A stretch of DNA of 64,000 nucleotides from Streptomyces halstedii (lineage in GTDB: Bacteria; Actinomycetota; Actinomycetes; Streptomycetales; Streptomycetaceae): NCBI GenBank assembly GCA_000720535.1, contig JOAZ01000014.1:146254-210253 (forward strand). The letters run 5' to 3'. Below are positions 7,744 to 16,354 of this stretch, one piece after another (position 1 is the stretch's first letter; every line of letters begins with the position of its first letter). Under the pieces are notes generated by a model, which did not search any database, was not told the origin of the DNA, and saw only the letters and a program-made list of their open reading frames with translations. The position numbers and the translations under genes are program-made.

Positions 7744-9299
7744 GACTCCGGCGCCCGCCGTGGCTGCGCTGTCCGCGCCCGCCGTCGCTCCGCACCCGGC
7801 TGGTGCTGATCTCCACCGTGCTGGCCACGGTCGCCGTGCTGGCCTCCCAGGCGGCCGGTCTGACGGTCATGCGCGCCTGGCTCACCGGTCAGGTCGACGA
7901 CCGTCTGACCCACTTCCGGCCGCCTCCCCCGGCCTACGGCGAGCTGGGCCGGGACGCGGCGGGCGGGGCGGGTCCGCCTCCTCGTGACGACGTCCTGCCG
8001 TCCGACTACCGGGTCTTCTTCTACGACCGGGACGGATCGCTCCTGCCCCACTCGCTGGGCAGCGGTGACAGCACCCCACGGCTTCCCACGGCCGAGCTGC
8101 GCCTGGAGGACGGACGGCCCGCCACCGTGCCCGCCGAGCACGGTGGGACGAGCTGGCGGGTGGTCGCCGAGTCCGCCCCCTCGGGAGAGCGCCTGGTCGT
8201 GGCGCTGCCCCTGGACACCGTCGAGGGGGCCACGTCCAAGCTGCTGTGGTTCAGCCTCGCCATCGGGGCCGTCACGGCCGCCGGTGTGATGCTGCTCGGA
8301 GGCGTGGCGGTACGCCTGGGGCTGCGCCCCCTGGACCGGATGGAACGCACCGCCCGGCGTATCACCGGCGGGGAACTGGCCCTGAGCGTCACCGACACCG
8401 ATCCCGGGACGGAGGTCGGGCGCCTCGGTATCGCCTTCAACACGATGCTCGACCAGGTACGGGCCGCCCTGCGCCGCAAGGACGCCTCGGAGCGACGGCT
8501 GCGCCGCTTCATGGCGGACGCCGGTCACGAACTGCGTACCCCCCTCACCTCCATCCAGGGGTTCGCCGAACTGCTCCTCCAGCAGCCCCGTACCCCGGCG
8601 GCGGACCGGCGTGAGGCCCATGAGCTGATCGCCCGGAACGCCGACCGGATGAGCCGGCTCGTCGACGACCTCTTCCTGCTGGCCAAGCTCGGGTACGCGC
8701 CCGTCGCCCACCGGGACACCGTCGATCTGCTCTCGCTGGCCGCGGACGGCGTCAGCGCGGCCGTCGTCGCGCACCCCTGGCGGGACGTACGGCTGGCCCC
8801 CCTGCCGGGCGGCGGCCGGGACCGCTCCCGCGACGAGCTGGACGTGATCGAGACGCTCGGTGACCCCCATCAGCTGTCCCAGGTGATCGCCAACCTGCTG
8901 TCCAACGCCTGTGTCCACACGCCTCCCGGGACACGCGTCGAGGTCCGGGTCGGCACCGTGCGTACGGGTCCGCGCACCGGCGGCACCGACCGTCCGGGCC
9001 GCAGCGGCCCGACCCCGCCGCTGCCCGAGGGCGTCCAGGCGTGCGTCGTGGAGATCGCCGACGACGGCCCCGGGCTGGCGGAGGAGGCCGCCCGGCAGGT
9101 CTTCGATCGCTTCTACCGCGCTCCCGCCGGGGGCGCGGACGGCCAGGACCCCGGTTCCGGGCTCGGCCTGTCCATCGCCGCCACCATCGCCGAGGCGCAC
9201 CACGGGCGGCTGGAGCTGGACACCCGGCCCGGTGCCGGGTGCGTCTTCCGTCTGCTGCTCCCCCGCAACGCCGGTCCGGAACCGGGCGCCCAGGGATGA
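7740..9299 (+). CDS. Sensor histidine kinase (HAMP-HisKA-HATPase)
   Basis: Cognate sensor kinase of the upstream regulator, 519 residues. TM1 (about 20-42), an extracytoplasmic sensor of roughly 110 residues with a proline-rich beginning, TM2 (about 162-188), then HAMP (RLGLRPLDRMERTARRI), the dimerisation/phosphorylation helix FMADAGHELRTPLTSIQGF with the phospho-His near residue 263, and an ATPase domain with N box (NLLSNACVHT), G1 box (EIADDGPGL) and G2 box (GSGLGLSIA). GTG at 7740 overlaps the regulator stop; the frame is open further upstream but has no coding character there. The HATPase domain has a Thr/Gly-rich insert between the N and G1 boxes. The stop codon falls inside the first unit of a 33-bp tandem repeat. 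Confidence 0.93.
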   Translation: MRLRRPPWLRCPRPPSLRTRLVLISTVLATVAVLASQAAGLTVMRAWLTGQVDDRLTHFRPPPPAYGELGRDAAGGAGPPPRDDVLPSDYRVFFYDRDGSLLPHSLGSGDSTPRLPTAELRLEDGRPATVPAEHGGTSWRVVAESAPSGERLVVALPLDTVEGATSKLLWFSLAIGAVTAAGVMLLGGVAVRLGLRPLDRMERTARRITGGELALSVTDTDPGTEVGRLGIAFNTMLDQVRAALRRKDASERRLRRFMADAGHELRTPLTSIQGFAELLLQQPRTPAADRREAHELIARNADRMSRLVDDLFLLAKLGYAPVAHRDTVDLLSLAADGVSAAVVAHPWRDVRLAPLPGGGRDRSRDELDVIETLGDPHQLSQVIANLLSNACVHTPPGTRVEVRVGTVRTGPRTGGTDRPGRSGPTPPLPEGVQACVVEIADDGPGLAEEAARQVFDRFYRAPAGGADGQDPGSGLGLSIAATIAEAHHGRLELDTRPGAGCVFRLLLPRNAGPEPGAQG

Positions 9300-9396
9300 C
9301 GACGTTCGCCGGGACGGTGCGCCCAGGGGTGACCACGTTCGCCGGGACCGTGCGCCCAAGGAGTGACCACGTTCGCCGGGACGGCCGACCGGGCAG
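9286..9396 (+). repeat. 33/34-bp tandem direct repeat between kinase and PhoX-like gene
   Basis: Three near-identical units begin at 9297, 9330 and 9364 (periods 33 and 34 bases), each containing TGACnACGTTCGCCGGGAC; the first two continue with GTGCGCCCA and a partial copy of that tail precedes the first unit at 9286. The first unit includes the kinase stop codon and the array ends about 60 bases before the PhoX-like start. It could be a cis-regulatory array: each unit carries GTTCGCC, one base away from the GTTCACC core of Streptomyces PhoP boxes. That reading is inference. Confidence 0.75.
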
Positions 9397-9456
9397 GCCT
9401 GTTCCCCACGACGTCATGTCACCGTCCCACCCCCACAGGCACCAGGAGCCGCCCTC

Positions 9457-10845
9457 ATGTCATCCGCACCCCTCAGGCCGTCCGCGCCCCGACGGCTCGC
9501 GACCCGCCGCCAGGTCCTCGCCGGGAGCGCCGCCGCCTCGATCGCCTTCACCGGGGCCTTCACCGAACTCTTCGCGGGGACCTCGGCCGCCCGGGGGCAC
9601 AGCGGCTACGGTCCGCTGGTGCCCGACCCGGACGGCCTGCTCGATCTGCCGAAGGGCTTCCGCTACCGGGTCCTCTCCCGGGAGGGCGACCCGTTGCGCT
9701 CCGGCGAGGGCCTGGTGCCCGGCAACCACGACGGCATGGCCGCCTTCGCCGGGCCTCGTGGCCGTGTCCGTCTGGTGCGCAACCACGAGAACCGGGACTA
9801 CGCCGCGATCGGGGTGCCCACGGTCGAGGGCCTGACCTACGACCCGGCGGGCAAGGGCGGTTGTACGGTCCTGGAGCTCGACGGCCGCGGCGAAATCCTG
9901 GGTGAGCGCGTCGCGATCGCGGGTACGGCGGTCAACTGCGCGGGCGGCCGCACCCCGTGGAACACCTGGCTGACCTGCGAGGAGACCGAGGACCGGGCCG
10001 GGACCAACGGATACACCAAGGACCACGGCTTCGTCTTCGAGGTGGACGGCGCCGACCCGCGTCGCACCGGTGCCGTCCCGCTGACCGCGATGGGCCGCTT
10101 CCAGCACGAGGCGATCGCGGTCGACCCCGGCAACGGCGTCGTCTACGAGACCGAGGACGCGTTCGAGCGGCCGTTCGGCCTCTTCTACCGCTTCCTCCCG
10201 GAGAGGCCCCTCGGCGGGACGGGCTCGCTGCGGGCGGGCGGCGCGCTGGAGGCCATGCGGGTGCCCGGGGTGCCGGACCTCTCCGTGGTCCAGGAGACCG
10301 GCGCGCGCTTCGACCGGGTCGAGTGGGTGCCCGTACCCGATCCGCGGGCCACCGGCACCCCGATCCGGTTCCAGGACTTCGGCCCGAAGGGGATCACGCA
10401 CGCCCAGAAGCTGGAGGGATGCTACTGGGGCGGCTCGTCGGTCTACTTCGTCTCCAGCTTCGCGCACAGCGCCGAGGGGTCGGCGGCGGACCACTTCGGT
10501 CAGGTGTGGCGGTACGAGCCCGCCCGGCGGCGGCTGACCCTGGTCGTCGTCTTCGGGCCGGACACGGACGTCGAGCTGCCGGGCGAGTCCCCGGACAACA
10601 TCTGCCTGGCCGCGGACGGCGGGCTGATGGTCTGCGAGGACGGCGGCGGCGCGCAGCACGTGTTCGGGGTGACACGGCGGGGCGAGGTCTATCCGATGGC
10701 CCGGGGGCGGCAGAACATCGGGACGGCCGAGGAGCCCGAGTGGGGTGAGTTCGCCGGGGTCACCTTCTCGCCGGACGGCGGGACGATGTTCGTGAACTGC
10801 TACACCCCGGGGACGACGTTCGCGGTGACGGGCCCCTGGCGCTGA
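9457..10845 (+). CDS. PhoX-like secreted phosphatase (DUF839 family)
   Basis: DUF839/PhoX family protein of 462 residues. PhoX enzymes are Ca/Fe-dependent alkaline phosphatases exported by the Tat route. A twin-arginine signal is present (TRRQVLAG at residues 17-24, hydrophobic stretch to about residue 45). Family landmarks are LLDLPKGFRYRVLS, LVPGNHDGMAAF, VRNHENRD, GRFQHEAIAVDP, LGGTGSLRAGGALEAMRV, the ESPDNICLAADGGLMVCEDG stretch near residue 375 and EFAGVTFSPDGGTMFVN at the end. It stands alone downstream of the two-component pair and the 33-bp repeats. The enzymatic activity is inferred from the family, since some DUF839 proteins are uncharacterised. Confidence 0.88.
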   Translation: MSSAPLRPSAPRRLATRRQVLAGSAAASIAFTGAFTELFAGTSAARGHSGYGPLVPDPDGLLDLPKGFRYRVLSREGDPLRSGEGLVPGNHDGMAAFAGPRGRVRLVRNHENRDYAAIGVPTVEGLTYDPAGKGGCTVLELDGRGEILGERVAIAGTAVNCAGGRTPWNTWLTCEETEDRAGTNGYTKDHGFVFEVDGADPRRTGAVPLTAMGRFQHEAIAVDPGNGVVYETEDAFERPFGLFYRFLPERPLGGTGSLRAGGALEAMRVPGVPDLSVVQETGARFDRVEWVPVPDPRATGTPIRFQDFGPKGITHAQKLEGCYWGGSSVYFVSSFAHSAEGSAADHFGQVWRYEPARRRLTLVVVFGPDTDVELPGESPDNICLAADGGLMVCEDGGGAQHVFGVTRRGEVYPMARGRQNIGTAEEPEWGEFAGVTFSPDGGTMFVNCYTPGTTFAVTGPWR

Positions 10846-10931
10846 GCCGCCCGGGCGATCCGTCCGGGGCCCGGCCGCCGCCTCCGGAGCGCCGCGTACT
10901 CCACCGACGGGCCGTCAGCTAACGTCCCCCA

Positions 10932-11864
10932 GTGATCAAATCGGTTCGTACGATGACAGCACTGGCAATCCTGGGCGGGGTGGCGCTCACGGGCTGCGGC
11001 GGCCCGGAGACCCCCCGCGCCGAGACCCTCGCACCCCCGGGAAGCCCGAGCCCCGCCGGCCCGTCCCCGGGGAGAGCGAGCCCCGCGAGTCCGTCCGCGG
11101 GGAGCCCCAGCCCGGCGGCGTCCGCCCCGGACCGGGCGGAGAAGCCGCCCACCCTGGCCCCCGGACCCGCCGGCCTGACCCCGGTGTTCGAACGCCGGGC
11201 ACCGGCCCCGTCCCCGTCCCCGGGACGGAACGACAAGGTCGTGGCGCTCACCTTCGACGCCGACATGACGGCGGACCAGGGGCCGCGCGCCGAGGCCGGA
11301 GAACACTTCGACAACCCCGGACTGATCTCCCTGCTCCGCCGGTCGAAGGTCCCCGCGACCGTCTTCATGACCGGCCGGTGGGCCGAGGAATACCCGTCCC
11401 AGGCCCGCTCGATCGGCACCGACCCCCTCTTCGAGATCGCCAACCACTCGTACAGCCACTACGCCTTCTCCACCCCCTGCTACGGGCTGCCGACCGTCGA
11501 GGAGGGCGAGATGCGCGGCGAGGTGGAGCGGGCGTTCGACGCGATCCGTGCGACGGGGGCGCGCCAGGTGGTGCCGTACTTCCGCTTTCCCGGCGGCTGC
11601 TACGACGACGCGTCACGCAAGGCGCTGGCCCCGACGGGGGTGACGGCGGTGCAGTGGGACGTCGTCAGCGGCGACGCCTTCGCCACCGACGCGGACGCGG
11701 TGGCCCAACAGGTGCTGGACGGCGTGGAGCCCGGCTCGCTGGTGGTCATGCACTGCACCCGCAGCGCGGCTCCGGTCACCGAGGAGGCGGTACGCCAGGT
11801 GGTCCCGGCGCTGCGCGAGCGCGGGTACCGCTTCGTGAAGGTCTCCGAGCTGATGCGGGGCTGA
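10932..11864 (+). CDS. Polysaccharide deacetylase family lipoprotein
   Basis: NodB-type carbohydrate esterase (CE4) anchored as a lipoprotein: a short signal peptide ends in the lipobox ALTGC (Cys22), followed by a Ser/Pro-rich linker of about 70 residues. The catalytic motifs are LTFDADMT near residue 107 (usually TFDDG), NHSYSHYAF for the metal-binding His pair, YFRFPGG, and a C-terminal MHCT. Expected role is removal of acetyl groups from an envelope glycan. The GTG at 10932 appears leaderless: TAACGT at 10920-10925 would be the -10 element with transcription starting at the GTG itself. The TFDADM variant resembles that of several Streptomyces homologues and does not by itself suggest inactivity. 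Confidence 0.88.
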   Translation: MIKSVRTMTALAILGGVALTGCGGPETPRAETLAPPGSPSPAGPSPGRASPASPSAGSPSPAASAPDRAEKPPTLAPGPAGLTPVFERRAPAPSPSPGRNDKVVALTFDADMTADQGPRAEAGEHFDNPGLISLLRRSKVPATVFMTGRWAEEYPSQARSIGTDPLFEIANHSYSHYAFSTPCYGLPTVEEGEMRGEVERAFDAIRATGARQVVPYFRFPGGCYDDASRKALAPTGVTAVQWDVVSGDAFATDADAVAQQVLDGVEPGSLVVMHCTRSAAPVTEEAVRQVVPALRERGYRFVKVSELMRG

Positions 11865-11904
11865 TCCGCCGGCCGCGCCGCACGAGGGCGTCTCGCTCTC
11901 TCCC

Positions 11905-12084
11905 TCAGCCGGAGCAGGCCGTGCGGGCCGCCTCCTGCCAGGCGCAGACCGGGCAGAGGGTGGCACCCTTCACCGACTCCGGGTACTCGGTCGGCTTCCC
12001 GCACAGCACGCACGCGGCGTACGGCCCGCCGGTGTCCTCGGGCACGGGCGCCGGGGCGAGCGTCCCGGGGCAGGCGTCGTCCAT
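11905..12084 (-). CDS. Small zinc-ribbon-like protein
   Basis: Short protein of about 59 residues with two CxxC pairs (CVLCGK and CPVCAW) separated by about 17 residues, the pattern of a small zinc ribbon. Function unknown; a nucleic-acid or protein docking role is only a possibility. I start it at the ATG at 12084 (MDDACPGT); the frame is open to a GTG at 12159, only 8 bases after the AIM24 stop, but the extra 25 residues look non-coding. No strong ribosome binding site supports either start, so translation may be coupled to the AIM24 gene upstream. Confidence 0.65.
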   Translation of the reverse strand: MDDACPGTLAPAPVPEDTGGPYAACVLCGKPTEYPESVKGATLCPVCAWQEAARTACSG

Positions 12085-12166
12085 GGGCACGAGCGTACTC
12101 ACTCCCGCGACGAGGCGAGCCGGGCGGTCAGGGAGGTAAGAGCCGTCAGGGGCGGTCACCGCGGGA

Positions 12167-12844
12167 TCAATTCGCCGAAGCCTTCTCCTGCTTGAGCTCG
12201 CTGGGCCGTACGATCACGAAGCCCTCGCCCTGGAGCATGAGCTGGACGGCCTCGCCGGAGCCGCCACGCACCATCGAACCGAAACTCTGGGAGCGGTGCA
12301 GCGAGGTGGAGAGCTGGGCGCTCCAGCCGACGACCGCGTCCGTGTCGACGTACACCGGCTGCTGCGGGGTGACGGGGATGACGATGGGGTGGCCGTCGCA
12401 TATCAGGCCGAGCTTGCCGGCGCCGGTGAAGACGCTGTTGAAGAGGCCGCCGCCGGCCATCCCGGCGCCCTTGACCGTCTTGATCTCGTAGGCGAGGCCG
12501 GGGTCGAAGCACAGCACGTTGCGGCCGTTGATCGTCAGGACGTCACCCTGCTCCATCTCCACGATGAAGCAGTTCGCCGCCTCGTGGGCGAACCAGGCCT
12601 CGCCCTGGCCGCGTACGGCCATGAGCGGCAGCCCCTCGCCGGTGAAGGCGCGCTTGAGCATGCCGCCGACGCCCTGGCCCTTGCGTTCGAACTGGAGGTT
12701 GCCCCGGAAGGCGATCATCGCTCCCTGGCGGGCGTGCATCTCACCGTTGACGGCGTACTTGATGGATTTGGCGTTCTGCAACGTCATACCCGGGGCGGTG
12801 GCCTGCTGGGCCATGTGCTCGCTGGAAAAGAGGTCGCTCTTCAT
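12167..12844 (-). CDS. AIM24 family protein
   Basis: Single-domain AIM24/TerB-linked beta-sandwich protein of about 225 residues. The landmarks are VNGEMHARQGAMIAFRG near the N-terminus, the glycine-rich FTGEGLPLMAVRGQGEAWFA, FDPGLAYEIKTVKGAGMAGGGLFNSVFTGAGKLGLI and a final LQGEGFVIVRPSEL. Streptomyces carry several AIM24 paralogues of unknown function; yeast Aim24 is a mitochondrial organisation factor. ATG 12844 (MKSDLFSSEHMAQQ) is preferred to ATG 12853 and the start at 12868 because homologues begin about there. It is divergent from the PTH2 gene with only 72 bases between starts. Confidence 0.88.
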   Translation of the reverse strand: MKSDLFSSEHMAQQATAPGMTLQNAKSIKYAVNGEMHARQGAMIAFRGNLQFERKGQGVGGMLKRAFTGEGLPLMAVRGQGEAWFAHEAANCFIVEMEQGDVLTINGRNVLCFDPGLAYEIKTVKGAGMAGGGLFNSVFTGAGKLGLICDGHPIVIPVTPQQPVYVDTDAVVGWSAQLSTSLHRSQSFGSMVRGGSGEAVQLMLQGEGFVIVRPSELKQEKASAN

Positions 12845-12916
12845 GGCGTGCATCCTCACCCGGAGCACCGGGTTCCGCCAACAGGCGCCGTCCGGGGGCC
12901 TGGCAGACTGGAATCC

Positions 12917-13660
12917 GTGAGCAGCGACGACACCCCCGAGACCCTTCCCGCGACGGCCGCGGCCGACCCGTTCCGTCCGGAGCCGGCCACCCGCGACGAG
13001 GCGCCCCAGTACGTGCTACCGCTGGTGGTGCGTCTGGAGAAGACCGATCCGCCCGCGCGCACCGACGCGCTGCGGACCGCCGCGCGCGCGGTGCTCACGA
13101 TGCTGTCGGACGAACGTTCGCTGGGCGACGGGGAGTGGGCGCGGGCGATGCGGGACTGGGAGGACGCCCGCATCCGCAAGGTGGTGCGCCGGGCGCGTGG
13201 CGCGGAGTGGCGCAAGGCGTGCGCGCTGCCGGGGATCACGGTCACGGGCGAGCGGGCCGAGGTCCGGGTGTTCCCGCCGGTCCCGCTGGACGGCTGGCCC
13301 AAGGAGCTGGCCAAGCTCCAGGTGTCCGGCACGGAGCTGGACGACCCCGAGCCCCCGCCGGTCCCCGACGGGACGGGGCCGGTGCTGTGGCTCAACCCCG
13401 AGCTGGACATGTCGGCGGGCAAGACGATGGCGCAGGCCGGGCACGGCGCCCAGCTCGCGTGGTGGGAGCTGTCCGGCGCCGAACGCGCGGCGTGGCGCGA
13501 GGCCGGGTTCCCGCTCTCCGTCGCCGCCCCGGAGGCCGAGCGCTGGCGCGAGCTGACCGTGAGCGGACTGCCGGTGGTCCGGGACGCGGGGTTCACCGAG
13601 ATCGCGCCCGGCTCGTGCACGGTCGTCGCGGACCACCCGGCCCTGCGCCGCCGCCGCTGA
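12917..13660 (+). CDS. PTH2-family peptidyl-tRNA hydrolase-like protein
   Basis: Two-part protein of 247 residues. The C-terminal ~120 residues match the PTH2 fold: LNPELDMSAGKTMAQAGHGAQLAWWEL (cf. the family's GKxxAQxxHA), a helix with the substrate-facing region, and the closing VRDAGFTEIAPGSCTVVADHP. PTH2 enzymes hydrolyse peptidyl-tRNA. The N-terminal half is helical and specific to actinomycetes. The GTG at 12917 follows CAGACT (12904-12909) by 7 bases, so the transcript may be leaderless. Cellular role besides the family activity is unknown; many Streptomyces also have a classical Pth1. Confidence 0.8.
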   Translation: MSSDDTPETLPATAAADPFRPEPATRDEAPQYVLPLVVRLEKTDPPARTDALRTAARAVLTMLSDERSLGDGEWARAMRDWEDARIRKVVRRARGAEWRKACALPGITVTGERAEVRVFPPVPLDGWPKELAKLQVSGTELDDPEPPPVPDGTGPVLWLNPELDMSAGKTMAQAGHGAQLAWWELSGAERAAWREAGFPLSVAAPEAERWRELTVSGLPVVRDAGFTEIAPGSCTVVADHPALRRRR

Positions 13661-13685
13661 CACCACGGGGGCGGGGGCGTCTGTG

Positions 13686-13709
13686 GGGCGGTCAGGAGAG
13701 CGACCGCCC
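13686..13709 (+). terminator. Hairpin after the PTH2 gene
   Basis: Arms GGGCGGTC (13686-13693) and GACCGCCC (13702-13709) with an 8-base loop. It sits 25 bases after the PTH2 stop and would separate it from the MNIO gene. The stem is short and no T run follows. Confidence 0.4.
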
Positions 13710-13855
13710 GGAATCCCGGCCTGCGCACCCCGGCCACCCTGCCCGGGAACCTCAAATCGAGCTCTGAACGTCCCTCTTCCCGGATTCGACGGCGCCCGGC
13801 GGGGCCATCACCCTCCCACGGGACGGGGACCCGTACGGGACGGGGAGGGGACATC

Positions 13856-15238
13856 ATGAAGCTGGGAATCGGCATCGGCTGGCGGCCCGAGATCGCGGAC
13901 GCCGTCGAGGCACTGCCGGGTGTCGACTGGGTCGAGGCCGTGGCCGAGAACATCTGCGCCGACCATCTCCCCGAACCGCTCGCACGGCTCCGGGAGCGTG
14001 GGGTCACCGTCGTCCCGCACGGAGTCTCGCTGGGCCTGGGCGGGGCCGGCCGGCCCGGAGCGGACCGCCTCGCGGACCTGGCGGCACGGGCCGCCCTGCT
14101 GGACGCGCCGCTGGTGACGGAGCACATCGCGTTCGTACGGGCCGGGGGGCCGCTCACCGCGTCACCCGGGCTGGAGGCGGGCCATCTGCTGCCCGTGCCG
14201 CGCACCTGGGACGCGCTGGACGTGCTGTGCGAGAACGTACGCGTCGCCCAGGACTCGCTGCCCGTGCCGCTCGCCCTGGAGAACATCGCCGCGCTGATCG
14301 CCTGGCCGGACGAGGAGCTGACCGAGGGCCAGTTCCTCGCGGAACTGGTCGAACGCACCGGCGTACGCCTGCTGATCGACGTGGCCAACCTGCACACCAA
14401 CCACGTCAACCGGGGCGAGGACCCCGCGACCGCGCTCGACGAACTGCCGGTGGAGGCCATCGCGTACGTCCATGTGGCGGGCGGGGTCGAGAAGGACGGC
14501 GTGTGGCACGACACACACGCCCACCCGGTGACGCGGCCCGTCCTGGACGTGCTGACCGAGCTCCGGGCGCGGGTGGATCCCCCGGGTGTGCTGCTGGAAC
14601 GCGACGACGCCTTCCCGCCCGCCGAGGAGCTGGCGGGCGAACTGACCGCGATCCGCGAGACCCTGGCGGCCGCCGCCCCGCCCGCCGCGTCGCGCTCCGC
14701 GCGGCCCGGCACGCGGCCCGGCACGCGGTCCGGGGAGCAGACCCCCGGGACGCGACCCGCTCCCGCGCCCGGGGCCCGGGAGCGGGTCGCGGTGGCGCAG
14801 ACCGCGGTGCTCTCCTCGCTGGTGGCGGGCACCCCCGTGCCCGAGGGCTTCGACCACCGGCGGATGGCGGTGCAGAGCCGCGCCCTGGCCGCCAAACGGG
14901 CCGACGTCGTCGCCAAGGTCGCCCCGGAACTGCCGCTGATCCTCGGCGACGGCTACCGGCTGGCGTACCTCGGGTACGCCAGGACCCGCCCGCTGTCCGG
15001 CGGTTACCGCCGCGACGCGCTGGACTTCGCGGAGCACCTCCTCATCGCGGGGCTCCCGGCCGACGACGACGCCCGCCGTGGGCTGACCCGGTGGTGGCAG
15101 GACCGGGCGGCCCCCGGACCACCGCGCCGCGGGGCCCGTCTGGTCCGGGCGGCGCGTGACATGCGGGTCGTCCGGGCGGCGCGTACCGCCCTGTCGCGAA
15201 CTCTGCCGGGAACCCGGTCGGGACGGGGGACCCGGTGA
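13856..15238 (+). CDS. Multinuclear non-haem iron oxygenase (MNIO, DUF692) with C-terminal extension
   Basis: DUF692/MNIO enzyme of 460 residues. Characterised relatives (MbnB, TglH, ChrH) use two or three iron ions to oxidise cysteine or other side chains in ribosomal peptides. The TIM-barrel iron ligand positions are intact: His55 (VVPHGV), His90 (VTEHIAF), Glu142 (LALENIA), Asp175 (LIDVANLH), His206 (AYVHVAGG), Asp219, His221 and His223 (HDTHAHPV) and Glu248 (LLERDD). After about residue 275 comes an Arg/Pro-rich linker and a ~150-residue helical domain (about residue 315 on) of the kind found in the S. coelicolor SCO6045 type, a plausible substrate-binding module. The ATG at 13856 follows GGGGAGGGG. 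The stop overlaps the next start (GTGA), coupling it to the Cys-tailed TIGR04222 protein, its likely substrate. Confidence 0.9.
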   Translation: MKLGIGIGWRPEIADAVEALPGVDWVEAVAENICADHLPEPLARLRERGVTVVPHGVSLGLGGAGRPGADRLADLAARAALLDAPLVTEHIAFVRAGGPLTASPGLEAGHLLPVPRTWDALDVLCENVRVAQDSLPVPLALENIAALIAWPDEELTEGQFLAELVERTGVRLLIDVANLHTNHVNRGEDPATALDELPVEAIAYVHVAGGVEKDGVWHDTHAHPVTRPVLDVLTELRARVDPPGVLLERDDAFPPAEELAGELTAIRETLAAAAPPAASRSARPGTRPGTRSGEQTPGTRPAPAPGARERVAVAQTAVLSSLVAGTPVPEGFDHRRMAVQSRALAAKRADVVAKVAPELPLILGDGYRLAYLGYARTRPLSGGYRRDALDFAEHLLIAGLPADDDARRGLTRWWQDRAAPGPPRRGARLVRAARDMRVVRAARTALSRTLPGTRSGRGTR

Positions 15239-16254
15239 ACGCCCTCGCGCTCGTGTGCACCCTCGCCGTGGTGGTCTCCTGCGTCCTGCTGCTCGTCCTG
15301 CCCCCGGCATCGGGCCGCAGCAGGGGCGGCGGGGCAGGCGAACGGGTGCACGACCTCTCGGAGGCGGCCTTCCTGGGCGGTGGTCCGGCCAGGACGGTCG
15401 ACACCGCGCTCACCGCCCTCTACGCGGACGGCCGCCTGGTGGTCGGCGGCCCCGGCATCGTCGCCGTACGCCGGGCGGCGGCCCGTGACGTGGTGGAGCG
15501 TGCCGTGCTCCAGGAGGCGGCCGCCGCGCCGAGCGGCGCCCTGCGCCCCCTGCGGGAGGCCGCGATGCGGCACCCGGCGGTGCAGGAGATCGGGGACGGA
15601 CTGGCCGCCCGAGGGCTGCTGGCCCCACCGGGCGGCAACCGCGCGCGCCGCCGGTGGGCGCTCACCCAGGGCGTCGGGTGTGTCGTGGGCTTCCCCGTGA
15701 GCATCGGCCTGACCGTGGCTCAGTACGCCCTGCACGAGGGGTACGACGACGTGCCGTTCCCGTTCGTGGTCAAGGTGCTGCCCGCGCTCGTCCTGGGCGC
15801 CGTCGTCGGTCTGGTCGTCGCGGCGTCCGCCAGGGCACGGCTCACCCGGGCGGGACGCCGGGCCGCCGACGCCTACCGGGCCGCCCACGCCCAGGTCGCC
15901 CACCCGGCCCACCTCGTGGCCACCCGGGGACTCGCCGCACTGCCCTACCCCGAACTCCGGGAGCAGTTGCTGACCGCCGCCCGGCACAACTCCCCCGGCC
16001 GCACCGGCGGGATGGTCACGTCGGCGGGCGTGGGGGCGGGGGCGTACGCCGGTCACAGCGGGCCGCAGCCGGTGTGGTGCGCGGGGGCCGCTCCCGGCGG
16101 CGGGAGCTGCGGCGGCAGCGGTGACGCGGGATCCGGGTCCTCGTGCGGTTCGGGCGGCGGGGACGGCGGAGGGCCGAGCTGCGGCGGGGGCTCAAGCTGC
16201 GGGGGCGGATCGAGCTGCGGCGGTGGGGGCGGGGGCTGCGGCAGCAGCTCGTGA
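15235..16254 (+). CDS. TIGR04222 membrane protein with Gly/Cys-rich C-terminal tail
   Basis: Membrane protein of 339 residues in the TIGR04222 family. Three hydrophobic segments are visible (about residues 3-22, 143-165 and 178-200). The conserved domain includes the motif [20 protein letters not shown] and a helical part with ERAVLQEAA. From about residue 280 the sequence is almost only Gly, Ser and Cys, with cysteines at 282, 292, 304, 316, 322, 328 and 335 in SCGGG units and spacings that are mostly multiples of six. It starts with a GTG whose last bases overlap the MNIO stop. Function is unknown; the tail and coupling suggest that it is the MNIO substrate, which is inference. Confidence 0.88.
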   Translation: MNALALVCTLAVVVSCVLLLVLPPASGRSRGGGAGERVHDLSEAAFLGGGPARTVDTALTALYADGRLVVGGPGIVAVRRAAARDVVERAVLQEAAAAPSGALRPLREAAMRHPAVQEIGDGLAARGLLAPPGGNRARRRWALTQGVGCVVGFPVSIGLTVAQYALHEGYDDVPFPFVVKVLPALVLGAVVGLVVAASARARLTRAGRRAADAYRAAHAQVAHPAHLVATRGLAALPYPELREQLLTAARHNSPGRTGGMVTSAGVGAGAYAGHSGPQPVWCAGAAPGGGSCGGSGDAGSGSSCGSGGGDGGGPSCGGGSSCGGGSSCGGGGGGCGSSS

Positions 16255-16354
16255 CGGCGGGATTTCAGCCATCCACGACCACGTGTGACCCTTTTCTGTC
16301 CGGATCGTGAACAGACCATGGCGCACGCGTGCCCCTCTCGCATAGAAATCCGCC

